From positions 1-38,678 of the forward strand of contig CAMVKN010000034.1 in assembly GCA_947168045.1 (NCBI GenBank): a stretch of 38,678 nt of DNA. The letters are read 5' to 3'. The position numbers and the translations under genes were made by a program. This document shows positions 22,963-31,877 of this stretch, piece by piece. Below the pieces are notes generated by a model. It saw nothing but the letters and a program-made list of their open reading frames with translations. It searched no databases and was not told the origin of the DNA. Positions within the stretch are counted from its first letter, which is position 1. Every line of letters starts with the position of its first letter. This stretch comes from an uncultured Prevotellaceae bacterium. GTDB taxonomy: Bacteria; Bacteroidota; Bacteroidia; Bacteroidales; Bacteroidaceae.

Positions 22963-24954
22963 TTACAGTACAGTCATCTCTGTCACCGTGGCCGTGACAT
23001 TGGGGCACTTGCCCGTGACGCCGTCAGCCTGGATGTAGGTGGCATCTTGCCCGTCGAGCTTGTCGGCCACGCCGAGGATGTCGACGGTGAAGACATTGAG
23101 GTTGGCACTGGTGAACTTGGTGCCGTCGCTGATGAGCTTCACGGTGTAGGTGCCGTCGCCGGTGACCTGTGCGTTCTGGTGGGTGACGTGTGTGTCAGCC
23201 ACATCGCTGCCGTCGAAGCTCCAGTCGATGCTCGAGCCGATGCAGGCGGTGGCGGGTGCCGTCAGGGTGCCCAGGCCGCTGATGGTGAAGGTGACGCTCA
23301 GCTCCTGCTTGAACTTCAGCTTGTCGGCGTTGAAGGGTGGGTCGTTGTAGGTCTGGCCACCGTTGAAGCCGTACTGGTTGCACAGCTCAAGGCGGAAGTT
23401 GCCGTTGCCCTCAATGTCGCCGTAGAAGAACTTCGCGTTGTCGAAGAGCAGCTTCGTGGGACCGGCATCGGCATTGCCGCCGATGGGCTGGGCCACGAGG
23501 TTGAGCACGACATACTGGTTGACCTGTCCGGCGGCGTTGGTGCCGTCGGGCACACCGAGCTGCAGGATGCCCTCCTCACGGTCGAGCGCCATGACGTAGA
23601 AGGTGGTGCCCTTGATTTGTACGGGCTTTACACGATTGGTGGCGGCGGTGATGAAGTCCAGCTCCTGGTCGAAGGTGATGGTGTTGCCGCTCAGGGTGTA
23701 CTTGCCGGCCACCTCGCTGCCGCCGGTCAGCACGGCGCTGTATTCGCCACCGTCGTCGCTGGTCTTCTCAAGCGTCAGGGCTATCTCGTCGTAGCCCTCA
23801 GGGATGGGTGCCCATGAGGGATACTCGCTCTTGTCACTGAAGCCGTTGCTCTGCCATGCGCCCGTGGCACCGTTCCACCACAGCCAGTCGTAGGGGGCGT
23901 CCTCGTTGACCTTGTAGGTCATGGCGCTGAAGGTGGTGACAGCCAGCTGGTCGTTGAGCGAGTCAAAGGCGGGGTCGCTGATAGGCTGCTCCTGGAACGT
24001 GCTGCTGCCGCCGGCACCAGGCAGGAGCGACGGGTCGTCGTAAGCCTCCTTGCTGATGAAGTTGAACACCAGGCGGCATGCACCCTCGCCAGAGAGGACA
24101 GGGTCGCGCAGGGCAGCTATCTGCATGGTGTGCTCGGTCAGCGAGAACAGGCGCAGGTCGCCGCTCCAGTTCACTACGATGCCGTCGTAGCTGGCCAGGT
24201 GCAGCATCTTGGCATCGCTGAACGAGATGGTGTAGTTCTCCGTGTCAATGAGGTAGGTGCCCTTGTAGTTGGCTCCATTGGCCAGGTCGTTGACCACGAC
24301 GTTGGCACCGTTCTCGAGGTCGAAGGTCATGCTGCCGAAGTTCATGGCAGGCGTTATCCAGCTGTTGCCCGCCCAGTCGGCGTTCCAGCTCCACGAGTCG
24401 GCACCCTCGGGGGCCGTTCCACCGTGGTTGGTGGCCCAGTTGTCGTCGGTGCCGGCAAAGTACATAGGTCCGGCAAAGTACTTGCTCACGCCGTTCTCAT
24501 CAAGGTCGAGGACCCATGTCTTCGACTTGCCCACACCGCCTGAGATGAGCGTCCAGAGGTCGCCCGTGAGCAGGTCGGGGTTGGTGTTGTCGATGGTGAA
24601 GGCGTATGGCTCGCCATAGACGACGCCGCCGCGCGTCTCGACGCCGAAGGTCACCTGGTAGTCGCCGCCGAAGGGAATCTGCACGTCGAGCTCCTTGGCC
24701 TGGCTGCGCCCCTGCGGGTGTGTCCACAGCACGGTGTACTTGCTGTCGAGCAGGCTCTTCAGGTGAACGGTGTTCGTGGCCTGGTCGACGGTGACGGTGT
24801 AGGCGATGCCCTGGGCCAGGTCGGCAGCGCTGAGGTCCTTGCTGCCCAGCGAGTTGTCCTCAGGCGAGCAGGAGGTGAGCAAGCCCCCGCCTACTCCCCC
24901 AAGGGGAAGCGCCACGGCCGCAAACAGTAGATATGATAATATGTTCTTTTTCAT
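22963..24954 (-). CDS. Surface glycan-binding lipoprotein (663 residues)
   Basis: The protein begins with a lipoprotein signal that is longer than usual and glycine-rich before the lipobox (GGVGGGLLTSC). A PKD-like domain (about 55-125) leads to two lipocalin-like blocks. The first (TWVLDLDENG, GPMYFAGTDDNWA, DSWSWNADWAGNSWI) closely parallels the block in the 859-residue neighbour; the second has WLWWNGATGAWQS. A C-terminal module with KFFYGDIEGNGNFRLELCNQYG and a jelly-roll-like tail follows. No catalytic residues are recognised. It lies right after susD, the normal place for a glycan-binding accessory lipoprotein, 36 bases downstream. The aromatic-rich block (W and Y) is a plausible sugar platform. 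Confidence 0.8.
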   Translation of the reverse strand: MKKNILSYLLFAAVALPLGGVGGGLLTSCSPEDNSLGSKDLSAADLAQGIAYTVTVDQATNTVHLKSLLDSKYTVLWTHPQGRSQAKELDVQIPFGGDYQVTFGVETRGGVVYGEPYAFTIDNTNPDLLTGDLWTLISGGVGKSKTWVLDLDENGVSKYFAGPMYFAGTDDNWATNHGGTAPEGADSWSWNADWAGNSWITPAMNFGSMTFDLENGANVVVNDLANGANYKGTYLIDTENYTISFSDAKMLHLASYDGIVVNWSGDLRLFSLTEHTMQIAALRDPVLSGEGACRLVFNFISKEAYDDPSLLPGAGGSSTFQEQPISDPAFDSLNDQLAVTTFSAMTYKVNEDAPYDWLWWNGATGAWQSNGFSDKSEYPSWAPIPEGYDEIALTLEKTSDDGGEYSAVLTGGSEVAGKYTLSGNTITFDQELDFITAATNRVKPVQIKGTTFYVMALDREEGILQLGVPDGTNAAGQVNQYVVLNLVAQPIGGNADAGPTKLLFDNAKFFYGDIEGNGNFRLELCNQYGFNGGQTYNDPPFNADKLKFKQELSVTFTISGLGTLTAPATACIGSSIDWSFDGSDVADTHVTHQNAQVTGDGTYTVKLISDGTKFTSANLNVFTVDILGVADKLDGQDATYIQADGVTGKCPNVTATVTEMTVL

Positions 24955-24990
24955 AATGCGTATCATTTCTTGGTTGTTATTTATTCTTGC

Positions 24991-26640
24991 TTACCATCCA
25001 GCGTTCTGCTTCAGCACGTTGTTAGAGAGGACAATCTGGTTGTAGGGAATCTGGCTCATGCCCCGTGTGGCACGCACCTTCTCGGCGGTGATGGTAATGT
25101 TGTCAGGCGTGCCGCCGCTCACCACGTCGAGGTTGAGTGTGAGCTGCTGTGCAGCCTTGTCGATGCCCTGGCGCAGCAGGTCCCAGTAGTTGATGCTCTC
25201 GAAGGCGAACTCCCAGCGGCGCTCCTGCATGATGACATCCTGCGTGAGCGCGGTGACACGGTGGTCGGCGTTGCCGAAGGCACGGTCGCGCACCTGGTTG
25301 AAGTAGGTCAGGGCGTTGGGGCTGCCCAGCTCAGCGGCCATCAGCAGTACGTCGGCGTAGCGCATGATGACGTAGTCCTGGTACTGGCCCTCCTGGAATC
25401 CCTGGGTGTGCTCCAAGGAGCTGTTCGAGCAGGTGCCGTCGCTGTAGACCATCGGCGTGTACTTCTTTACGGTGTAGCCCGTCTGCTCGCGCTGATCCTT
25501 GGCCTGCTCGGCCACGTCGTAGCCGTCTTGAGCCAGGTTGATGATGGAGGCATCGCGGCGTGTGTCGCCAGTGAGGTAGGAGGCGTAGAACGCCGGGTTG
25601 ACCGTGCACGAGCCCCAGCCGTAGCCGAAGGGCTTGGTCTGGCTGTCGAGGGTGCGCACACCCATCATCACCAGCCAGCGGTTGCCGTCGTTGTTGCCGT
25701 TGTAGTCCTGCGTTGAGGTGAACTTCATGGACAGCAGCACCTCGGGGTTGTCGTCACCGGCGTAGGTGCCCGTCAGACGGATAAAGTCGTCGGCAGTGGC
25801 CACGTCGGCGCTCTTGTCGGTGCGCACACCTGAGGAGGGCCGCCACAGGTTCTTGAACTCAGGTACCAGCGAGTAGTTGCCCGACTGTATGACATCCTCG
25901 ACGGCGGCCAGGGCCTCGGCCTTCGTCAGACCCTCAGGCTCGGCTCCGTAGTAGCCAGTATAATATAGGTACACGCGCGCGAGGAGCGCTTCGGCGGCAT
26001 ACTTCGTGATGTGGCCGTCGTAGGCGGCGGTGGTGGCGGGAATGTTCTCGGCAGCATACTTCAGGTCGCTGACGATGACCTTGAACACCTCGGCCGGCTC
26101 CGACTGCGGTACGTTCTCACTGGTGGGTACCGTCAGCAGGGGTATGCTGCCCCAGAGACGGACCATGTCGAAGTAGAGCAGGGCACGGATGGCGTGGGCC
26201 TGGCCCAGGTACTCGCCGCGCTTGCTGTCGGTCTCCTTCCAGGCAATCTGGTCCTGGCGCGAGATGAGTTCGTTGCAGCGGTATACACCGGCGTAGTAGT
26301 TCTTCCAGTCGGTCTCGTAGAGGTTAAGGTCGGAGGGCGACTGCGAGATGTCGAAGCGGTCGATGGCCTGATAGCCGCGCCCGTCGCCGATGCCCGTGGC
26401 ACCGAAACATTCGGCGCTCATCACCTCGGAGGCGACATAGAAACCCACGCCAGGAGCCGAGTTGGTCTGGCGCCACCCGTCATAGCAGCCGATGAGGGCA
26501 CGGTAGGCATCGCCCTCAGAGGAATAGAATGTTCCGGTGTTCGACTCCGTCTTCGACGACGTGTCGAGGAAACTGTCTGTGCAGGCCGTCAGACCCAGGC
26601 TCAGGGCAAGCGTCCCTGCGAAAAATATCTTGTTCTTCAT
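24991..26640 (-). CDS. susD: SusD/RagB family nutrient-binding lipoprotein
   Basis: This 549-residue SusD homologue caps the TonB-dependent SusC channel and captures oligosaccharide on the outer face. The lipoprotein signal is MKNKIFFAGTLALSLGLTAC (Cys20), followed by the usual DSFLD opening. TPR-like helices include YRALIGCYDGW, YYAGVYRCNELIS, EYLGQAHAIRALLYFDMVRLWGSIPLL and KYAAEALLARVYLYY. The C-terminus has the family's QYQDYVIMRYADVLLMAAEL and RRWEFAFESINYWDLLRQG. The length is typical. It follows susC by 21 bases in the same operon. Confidence 0.96.
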   Translation of the reverse strand: MKNKIFFAGTLALSLGLTACTDSFLDTSSKTESNTGTFYSSEGDAYRALIGCYDGWRQTNSAPGVGFYVASEVMSAECFGATGIGDGRGYQAIDRFDISQSPSDLNLYETDWKNYYAGVYRCNELISRQDQIAWKETDSKRGEYLGQAHAIRALLYFDMVRLWGSIPLLTVPTSENVPQSEPAEVFKVIVSDLKYAAENIPATTAAYDGHITKYAAEALLARVYLYYTGYYGAEPEGLTKAEALAAVEDVIQSGNYSLVPEFKNLWRPSSGVRTDKSADVATADDFIRLTGTYAGDDNPEVLLSMKFTSTQDYNGNNDGNRWLVMMGVRTLDSQTKPFGYGWGSCTVNPAFYASYLTGDTRRDASIINLAQDGYDVAEQAKDQREQTGYTVKKYTPMVYSDGTCSNSSLEHTQGFQEGQYQDYVIMRYADVLLMAAELGSPNALTYFNQVRDRAFGNADHRVTALTQDVIMQERRWEFAFESINYWDLLRQGIDKAAQQLTLNLDVVSGGTPDNITITAEKVRATRGMSQIPYNQIVLSNNVLKQNAGW

Positions 26641-26661
26641 TGTCGTAAAGTCGTTATTAGG

Positions 26662-29600
26662 TTAGAACTTCAGGTTGACGCCAAACAGTACGGTGCGCGG
26701 ACGGGGGTAGTAGCCCACGTCGACACCCGACACCCAGTTGTCGGTGCCGAAGCCAATCTCCGGGTCCATGCCGTCGTACTTGGTGAAGGTGAAGGCGTTC
26801 TGCACCTGCACATAGAGGCGAGCCTGCGAGATGGCCTTCAGGTTGATGAGCTTGGCGAAGTCGTAGCCCAGGGTGATGTTAGAGATACGCAGGTAGTCGC
26901 CGTCCTGTACGAAGAGGTCGGAGAACTGCCAGTTGATGTTCTGTTCCGTCACGCGGGGAATCTCGTTTGAGGTGCCCTCGCCGGTCCAGCGGTTGAGTAT
27001 GCGTGTGGTGTAGTTGGCCTTGGTGTTGGTGAAGCCGCGGTAGGACTGCACAATCTGCTGACCGAAGGCACCGCTGGCCACCACGGCGAAGTCGAGGCCC
27101 TTCCAGTTGAAGCCCAGGTTGAAGCCCAGCGTCACGTCGGGAACACCGTTGCCCAGGTTCACCTTGTCGTCGTCGTTAATCTGGCCGTCGTGGTTCACGT
27201 CGTAGTACTTCACGTCGCCTGGCTGCACGTTTGATTGCAGCACGCCGTTGCCGGCGGCAATCCAGTCTTGAATCTCCTGCTGGTTCTGGAAGATGCCGGC
27301 GGTCTTGAAGCCCCAGAAGTAGCCGATGGGCTCGCCGTTCTTGGCACGGTAAATCTCAGGAGCGTTGTCGTAGAGCACATAGCTGGAGCCGTGGATAATG
27401 CCGTCCTCGGTGGGGATGTTGCCCACCTCGTTCTTGTTGTAGGCCAGGTTGAAGCCAGCGTTGTAGCTGAAGTCCTGACCAATGCGGTCGTTCCATGTCA
27501 GCGACAGCTCCACGCCGGTGTTCTTCACGTCGCCGCCGTTGATGTAGGCAGCGCCGGTGCCGGCCGTGGCCAGGATGGGGGGCTGGACGAGCCAGTCCTT
27601 CGTGTTCTTGATGTAGAAGTCGAAGTTGAAGTTCAGACGGCCGCGCAGGAAGCGTGCGTCCAGACCGATGTTGGTCTGCTCAGACGTCTCCCATGTCACC
27701 TCGGGGTTAGCCAGGCGCGAGGGGAAGGCTCCCCAGTAGTTAGCCAGCGTGGCCGAGGCCGTGGTGATGTCGTTGCCGAAGAAGTAGTGGGTGTTGGTGT
27801 TCTTGATGGGGGCCAGATACTGGTAGGCGGCGATGTTGGCGTTGCCCACCTGTCCCCAGCTGACGCGCAGCTTCAGGAACTCCAGCCATGAGGATGCCGA
27901 CTGCAGGAACTTCTCGTTGCTCAGCGTCCATCCGGCCGAGACGGAGGGGAACCAGCCGAAGCGGTGGCCGGGGGCGAAGTTAGAGCTGCCGTCGCGTCGC
28001 AGTGTGGCGTTAATCATGTAGGTCTCCTTCCAGTTCCAGCCCAAGCGTCCGAAGTACGACACCGAACGGCTGTCGCCGTGGGGATTGCCGCTGGCTGACA
28101 GACCATCGCCAGAGGTGGCTGCCGTGCCGTTGCTGATGTAGGCGTAGGGCCAGGTGTCGAAGCCCTCCTTCAGATCGCGCTGGCCAGCGCCGACGTAGGT
28201 GCCCTCATAGCGGTACGACTCCATGCCGAGCAGCACGTTGAAAGCGTGGTCCTGCAGGCTGAAGTCATACTGAGCCGTGTTGGTCCATGTCAGGCCGATG
28301 GAGCGGTTCTGGTTCTGGCTCACGCTGGTGTGGTCGCCGTAGGAGTAGATGGAGTACTTGTAGATGGGCGTGAAGGCGCGGTACTCGCTGCTGCCGGCCA
28401 CGGCACCGAAGACGGTGCGCAGCTTCAGACCCTTCAGCGGCGTCAGTTCGGCATAGACGTTGGCGCTGAGCGTAGAGCCGCGGTTCTCGTTGTTGGTGTT
28501 CATCATCATCGCACCGTAGGGGTTGCCGTCGCCGTTGTACCAGCCCGAGTTGCTGGTGTCGTTATAGGGATTGCCCTCAATGCTGTTCTCGCCGTAGACG
28601 GGGTGGATGGGGGCCGTGTTAAAGGCGCCGCGCAGCGTGTTGTTGTATTGGTTGCCCACGCCGATGCCGGTCGACTTGGTGTAGATGAAGCTGACTTGCT
28701 CGCCCACCTTCAGCAGGTCCTTGATGACCTTGTGCTCAGAGTTGATGCGGAAGTTGTAGCGCGAGTAGTCAGACACCTCGCTGCCGCCGACGATGCCCTC
28801 CTGGTTCAGGTAGCCCAGCGTCATGGCATAGGTCGAGGTGGCCGAGCCGCCCGTCACGCCGAGGTTGTAGCTCTGGGTCACGGCGTTGTCCTTGAACATC
28901 TTGTCAATCCAGTTGGTGTCGTAGATGTTGCCGTTGGCATCGCGGATGCCTTCGATGTTGGCCCAGTCGAAGACAGCGTTGCCTGAGTTCACGGCCTGCT
29001 CGTCCATGATGGTCATATACTGCTGTGCGTTGAGCATCTTGGCCTTGCGAGCCACATTCTGAACACCGTAGTAGCCGTCGAAGGACAGGGTAGCCTTGCC
29101 CTCCTTACCACTGCGGGTGGTGATGAGCACCACACCGTTGGCGGCCTGCGCACCATAGATGGCGGCCGAGGCGGCGTCCTTCAGCACGTCGATGCTCTCA
29201 ATGTCGGCAGGGTTGACGGTCGAGATGTCGCCACCCACACCGTCGATGAGGTACAGGGGGCTGGCGTTGCCGATGGTGCCCAAGCCACGGATGCGCACCT
29301 TCATGTCGCTGCCGGGCTGGCCCGAGGTCGACGAGATGTTCACACCGGGCGTCTGGCCCTGCATGGCCTGCAGCGGGTTGGTGGTGTTCAGCTTCATGAT
29401 GTCCTCGCCCTTCACCTGCACTGTGGCACCGGTGACGAGTTTCTTCTTCTGCACACCGTAGCCCACGACGACCACCTCGTCGAGCGAGTTGAGGTCCTCT
29501 TGCAGCGTGACGCTGATGTGGCTCTCGCTGCCCACCTTCACCTCCTGCGTCATGTAGCCGATGTAGGTGATGACCAGTGTGGCCCCGGGCTTCACGCTGA

Positions 29601-29835
29601 GCGAGAAGTTGCCGTCATAGTCGGTGATGGCACCGTTGCCAGTACCCTTCTCCATCACCGAGGCTCCGATGACGGGGCCCATGGCGTCGCTCACGGTACC
29701 GGAAACTTTCTTTTGCTGCTGCACTTCCTGGGCACCTGGCGCCGGGCTTGCAGCTGAGGCTACCGCAGGACACCATCCTCCCGCAAGCGAGAGTGCGCCC
29801 ATGAGTAGCGCTGCTTTCCTAAAGCTTTTCTTCAT
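26662..29835 (-). CDS. susC: SusC/RagA family TonB-dependent outer-membrane transporter
   Basis: The ATG at 29835 gives 1057 residues with a clear signal peptide (MKKSFRKAALLMGALSLAGG, ending near VASAAS). Further upstream starts would read through the promoter. Domains: a carboxypeptidase-regulatory-like/DUF4480-type extension (VSGTVSDAMGPVIGASV to SYIGYMTQ-like, about 45-110), a TonB-box-like stretch before DEVVVVGYG, the plug (about 120-240 with PLQAMQGQTPGVNI, RIRGLGTIGNASPLYLIDG), and a long 22-strand barrel ending in VLFGVNLKF with terminal Phe. It imports glycan fragments using TonB energy. It is the first gene of the glycan operon, 95 bases after a perfect -7 box. Confidence 0.96.
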   Translation of the reverse strand: MKKSFRKAALLMGALSLAGGWCPAVASAASPAPGAQEVQQQKKVSGTVSDAMGPVIGASVMEKGTGNGAITDYDGNFSLSVKPGATLVITYIGYMTQEVKVGSESHISVTLQEDLNSLDEVVVVGYGVQKKKLVTGATVQVKGEDIMKLNTTNPLQAMQGQTPGVNISSTSGQPGSDMKVRIRGLGTIGNASPLYLIDGVGGDISTVNPADIESIDVLKDAASAAIYGAQAANGVVLITTRSGKEGKATLSFDGYYGVQNVARKAKMLNAQQYMTIMDEQAVNSGNAVFDWANIEGIRDANGNIYDTNWIDKMFKDNAVTQSYNLGVTGGSATSTYAMTLGYLNQEGIVGGSEVSDYSRYNFRINSEHKVIKDLLKVGEQVSFIYTKSTGIGVGNQYNNTLRGAFNTAPIHPVYGENSIEGNPYNDTSNSGWYNGDGNPYGAMMMNTNNENRGSTLSANVYAELTPLKGLKLRTVFGAVAGSSEYRAFTPIYKYSIYSYGDHTSVSQNQNRSIGLTWTNTAQYDFSLQDHAFNVLLGMESYRYEGTYVGAGQRDLKEGFDTWPYAYISNGTAATSGDGLSASGNPHGDSRSVSYFGRLGWNWKETYMINATLRRDGSSNFAPGHRFGWFPSVSAGWTLSNEKFLQSASSWLEFLKLRVSWGQVGNANIAAYQYLAPIKNTNTHYFFGNDITTASATLANYWGAFPSRLANPEVTWETSEQTNIGLDARFLRGRLNFNFDFYIKNTKDWLVQPPILATAGTGAAYINGGDVKNTGVELSLTWNDRIGQDFSYNAGFNLAYNKNEVGNIPTEDGIIHGSSYVLYDNAPEIYRAKNGEPIGYFWGFKTAGIFQNQQEIQDWIAAGNGVLQSNVQPGDVKYYDVNHDGQINDDDKVNLGNGVPDVTLGFNLGFNWKGLDFAVVASGAFGQQIVQSYRGFTNTKANYTTRILNRWTGEGTSNEIPRVTEQNINWQFSDLFVQDGDYLRISNITLGYDFAKLINLKAISQARLYVQVQNAFTFTKYDGMDPEIGFGTDNWVSGVDVGYYPRPRTVLFGVNLKF

Positions 29836-29922
29836 ACAGTTGATAGTTAGTAAAAAATAATGTATAGATTTCAAGTGGTTGTTCATGGTGGCAAGAAGCT
29901 GATTCGCATCAGATAGCCGATG

Positions 29923-29930
29923 CAAAGATA
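29923..29930 (-). promoter_or_regulatory. -7 box for the susC operon
   Basis: The minus strand reads TATCTTTG (TAnnTTTG), roughly 88 bases before the susC start. A T-rich tract with TTTTTTTTG lies 15-30 bases further upstream, where the -33 element is expected. The leader is long enough for post-transcriptional control, but no hairpin stands out. Confidence 0.6.
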
Positions 29931-29973
29931 GCACAAAAAATGAGAACGAACAAAAAAAAGGGAGAAAAAGTGT

Positions 29974-30020
29974 AAAAAAAAACTTTCCCTGCAATGCCGC
30001 TGAAGGGCACTGCAGGGAAA
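29974..30020 (-). terminator. Rho-independent terminator of the ferredoxin gene
   Basis: On the minus strand TTTCCCTGCAGTGCC (30020-30006) pairs with GGCATTGCAGGGAAA (29998-29984) over 15 positions with a G-U pair, followed by a nine-T run. It separates the ferredoxin gene from the downstream susC promoter. Confidence 0.9.
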
Positions 30021-30056
30021 ATGTCTTCGAAAGAGTTGCTTCTCTCTTAAAGAGCT

Positions 30057-30227
30057 TTAGCCAAGGCTGATAGCTTCTGACGGGCAAACACTTGCGCAGG
30101 TTCCGCACTCAGTGCATGCATCAGCGTCAATCACGTACTTATCAGCACCCTCAGAGATAGCCTCGACGGGGCACTCACCCTGACATGTACCACAAGAGAT
30201 ACAGTCGTCACCAATTACGTATGCCAT
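30057..30227 (-). CDS. 2[4Fe-4S] ferredoxin
   Basis: The 56-residue protein has two CxxCxxCxxxCP clusters (Cys9-12-15-19 and Cys38-41-44-48), the hallmark of clostridial-type 2[4Fe-4S] ferredoxins that carry low-potential electrons for anaerobic enzymes such as pyruvate:ferredoxin oxidoreductase. The start at 30227 (MAYVIGDDCISCG) is the natural one; the open frame upstream runs through the promoter. The gene is monocistronic, between its own -7 box (30275-30282) and a strong terminator. Confidence 0.97.
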   Translation of the reverse strand: MAYVIGDDCISCGTCQGECPVEAISEGADKYVIDADACTECGTCASVCPSEAISLG

Positions 30228-30274
30228 AATCTTTTGTTCGTTTAAATGGTTAGTTATACTAAAAATTGTGGATG

Positions 30275-30282
30275 CAAAGGTA
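30275..30282 (-). promoter_or_regulatory. -7 box for the ferredoxin gene
   Basis: The minus strand reads TACCTTTG (TAnnTTTG), about 47 bases before the ATG. Confidence 0.6.
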
Positions 30283-30395
30283 AGGACTTTTTGGGAATTA
30301 CCATCATTTTTAGGTAGATTTTTTTCTAATTTATACATTGTCGAAATAGATTCCCATGCAATAAGACCGCGAGTTTTGCGTTATTAGATATAGTA

Positions 30396-31151
30396 ATGAT
30401 GAAACGATTCATCGGTGTCCTCATGCTCATGGTCGTGGCCGTGGTGGCCATGGCACAGCAACGCAAGGTGCAGAACAAGCCGTACATCGACTTGCGCCCC
30501 TTGCATTTTGGCATACACATAGGTCTGAACCTACAGGATGTTGAGTTCCGCAATGTGGGACCACAGCTCATCACCGTGGGGGAGGGCGATGAGCAGACGA
30601 CGCAGGAGCGCACCGTGCTGTGCGATGCCGACACGTGGAACCCGGGCTTCAGCGTTGGCGTGGTGGCTGACATGCGGCTGTCGCAGCACCTGGCACTGCG
30701 CGTGACGCCCACCATGCACTTTGGGTCCAAGCGCCTCACCTTCCGTGACATGCAGGACCTGAACGACGCAGGCACGCCGCGGCTGACCACGCAGGACATG
30801 AAGAACACCTACATCGCCATCCCCGTCGACGTGAAGTTCTCAGCTGAGCGTTTCAACAACTACCGTCCCTACGTGCTGGCTGGAGTCAGCCCGATGCTGA
30901 ACCTGACGGCCAAGGACCAGGACTACATCCACCTGAAGCGCTTCGACACCATGTTTGAGGTGGGACTGGGCTGCGACTACTACCTGCCCTTCTTCAAGCT
31001 CATACCAGAACTGAAGTTCTGTTTCAGCCTCACCGATGCGTTTGACAGTAAGCATGCCAACGAGCTGACCGACGCCACCAAGCGCGCCTTCGCACGAAGC
31101 GTTGATATGGCGCAAAGCAAAATGATTGTCTTAACCCTTTATTTTGAATAG
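30396..31151 (+). CDS. PorT family outer-membrane barrel protein
   Basis: The 251-residue protein has a signal peptide (MMKRFIGVLMLMVVAVVAMAQ) and alternating amphipathic strands typical of an eight-stranded barrel. Features include the opening LRPLHFGIHIGLNLQD and PGFSVGVVADMRLSQHLALRVTPTMHFG, and a C-terminus ending in Phe-Glu (IVLTLYFE). PorT proteins are outer-membrane parts linked to the type IX secretion system of Bacteroidota, though many paralogues have unknown roles. Either of two adjacent Met codons could start it. No good -7 box was seen immediately upstream. The next gene starts five bases after its stop, which suggests one transcript with the acidic membrane protein and miaB. Confidence 0.82.
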   Translation: MMKRFIGVLMLMVVAVVAMAQQRKVQNKPYIDLRPLHFGIHIGLNLQDVEFRNVGPQLITVGEGDEQTTQERTVLCDADTWNPGFSVGVVADMRLSQHLALRVTPTMHFGSKRLTFRDMQDLNDAGTPRLTTQDMKNTYIAIPVDVKFSAERFNNYRPYVLAGVSPMLNLTAKDQDYIHLKRFDTMFEVGLGCDYYLPFFKLIPELKFCFSLTDAFDSKHANELTDATKRAFARSVDMAQSKMIVLTLYFE

Positions 31152-31156
31152 TTCCT

Positions 31157-31873
31157 ATGGACAACAGCGACAATAATCTTCCACAGCGTCCACCCTTAGG
31201 GCGTCCGCTCGGCATTCCCTTAGGCGATGACATGCAAGAACAGACGAGATTCAGACCTAAGGATGAGCCTGCCACCCAGCCTGTGAATGGCAAGCCTGCC
31301 AAAGACGGCAAGGGCGGTGGTCGCACATGGCTCATCGTACTGATTGTCGGATTGCTGTTGGGCGGTCTGGGTGCAGGAGCCTATTTCCTGTTCGGAAAGG
31401 ACAATAAGAAAAGCCATGCCGACGACGAGGACGATGAGGAGACGGTGGAGGATGTGGAAGAGATGGATGACGAGGAGGAAGCCGCCCTTGACGAGGATAC
31501 CTATGATGCCAGTGCTGACGTCTACGAGGATGAAGAGCAGTACGCAGCGCCTGAGGAGGCTGAGGAGGCCGTGGAGGTCGCTGCCCCCGTTGGTCCAAGT
31601 CAGTTGGTGCTCAATGGCGATGCCGACGGCTATCCGCTCAGGCTGGAACTCAACATTGATGGCGACCAGGTCAGCGGCACCTACACAAACCTGACCTCGG
31701 GCACCACGATGAATGTCAGCGGCACCATGGCCGGCGGCGCCATCCGCCTCACCGGCCGTGCCGACAACACTACCTACACCTTCCGCATCATGCCTGAGGG
31801 CCACCTCTATGTAGGCACCTTCAGCTCAGCCTCTGGAACAACCTTGGAACTGCACCTTACGGAACAATTATAG
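31157..31873 (+). CDS. Single-pass membrane protein with acidic linker
   Basis: The family was not recognised. The 238-residue product has a proline- and charge-rich cytoplasmic N-terminus (about 1-56), one membrane helix (TWLIVLIVGLLLGGLGAGAYFLF, about 57-79), and an Asp/Glu-rich linker (about 85-140, with runs such as DDEDDEETVEDVEEMDDEEE). A compact beta domain follows (about 148-238) with repeated strands LVLNGDADGYPLRLELNIDGDQVSG, MNVSGTMAGGAIRLTGRAD and YTFRIMPEGHLYVGTFSS. This matches a tail-out protein whose C-terminal domain faces the periplasm. It sits between a PorT-family gene and miaB with gaps of five and four bases, so it is probably cotranscribed with both. Confidence 0.75.
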   Translation: MDNSDNNLPQRPPLGRPLGIPLGDDMQEQTRFRPKDEPATQPVNGKPAKDGKGGGRTWLIVLIVGLLLGGLGAGAYFLFGKDNKKSHADDEDDEETVEDVEEMDDEEEAALDEDTYDASADVYEDEEQYAAPEEAEEAVEVAAPVGPSQLVLNGDADGYPLRLELNIDGDQVSGTYTNLTSGTTMNVSGTMAGGAIRLTGRADNTTYTFRIMPEGHLYVGTFSSASGTTLELHLTEQL

Positions 31874-31877
31874 AACA

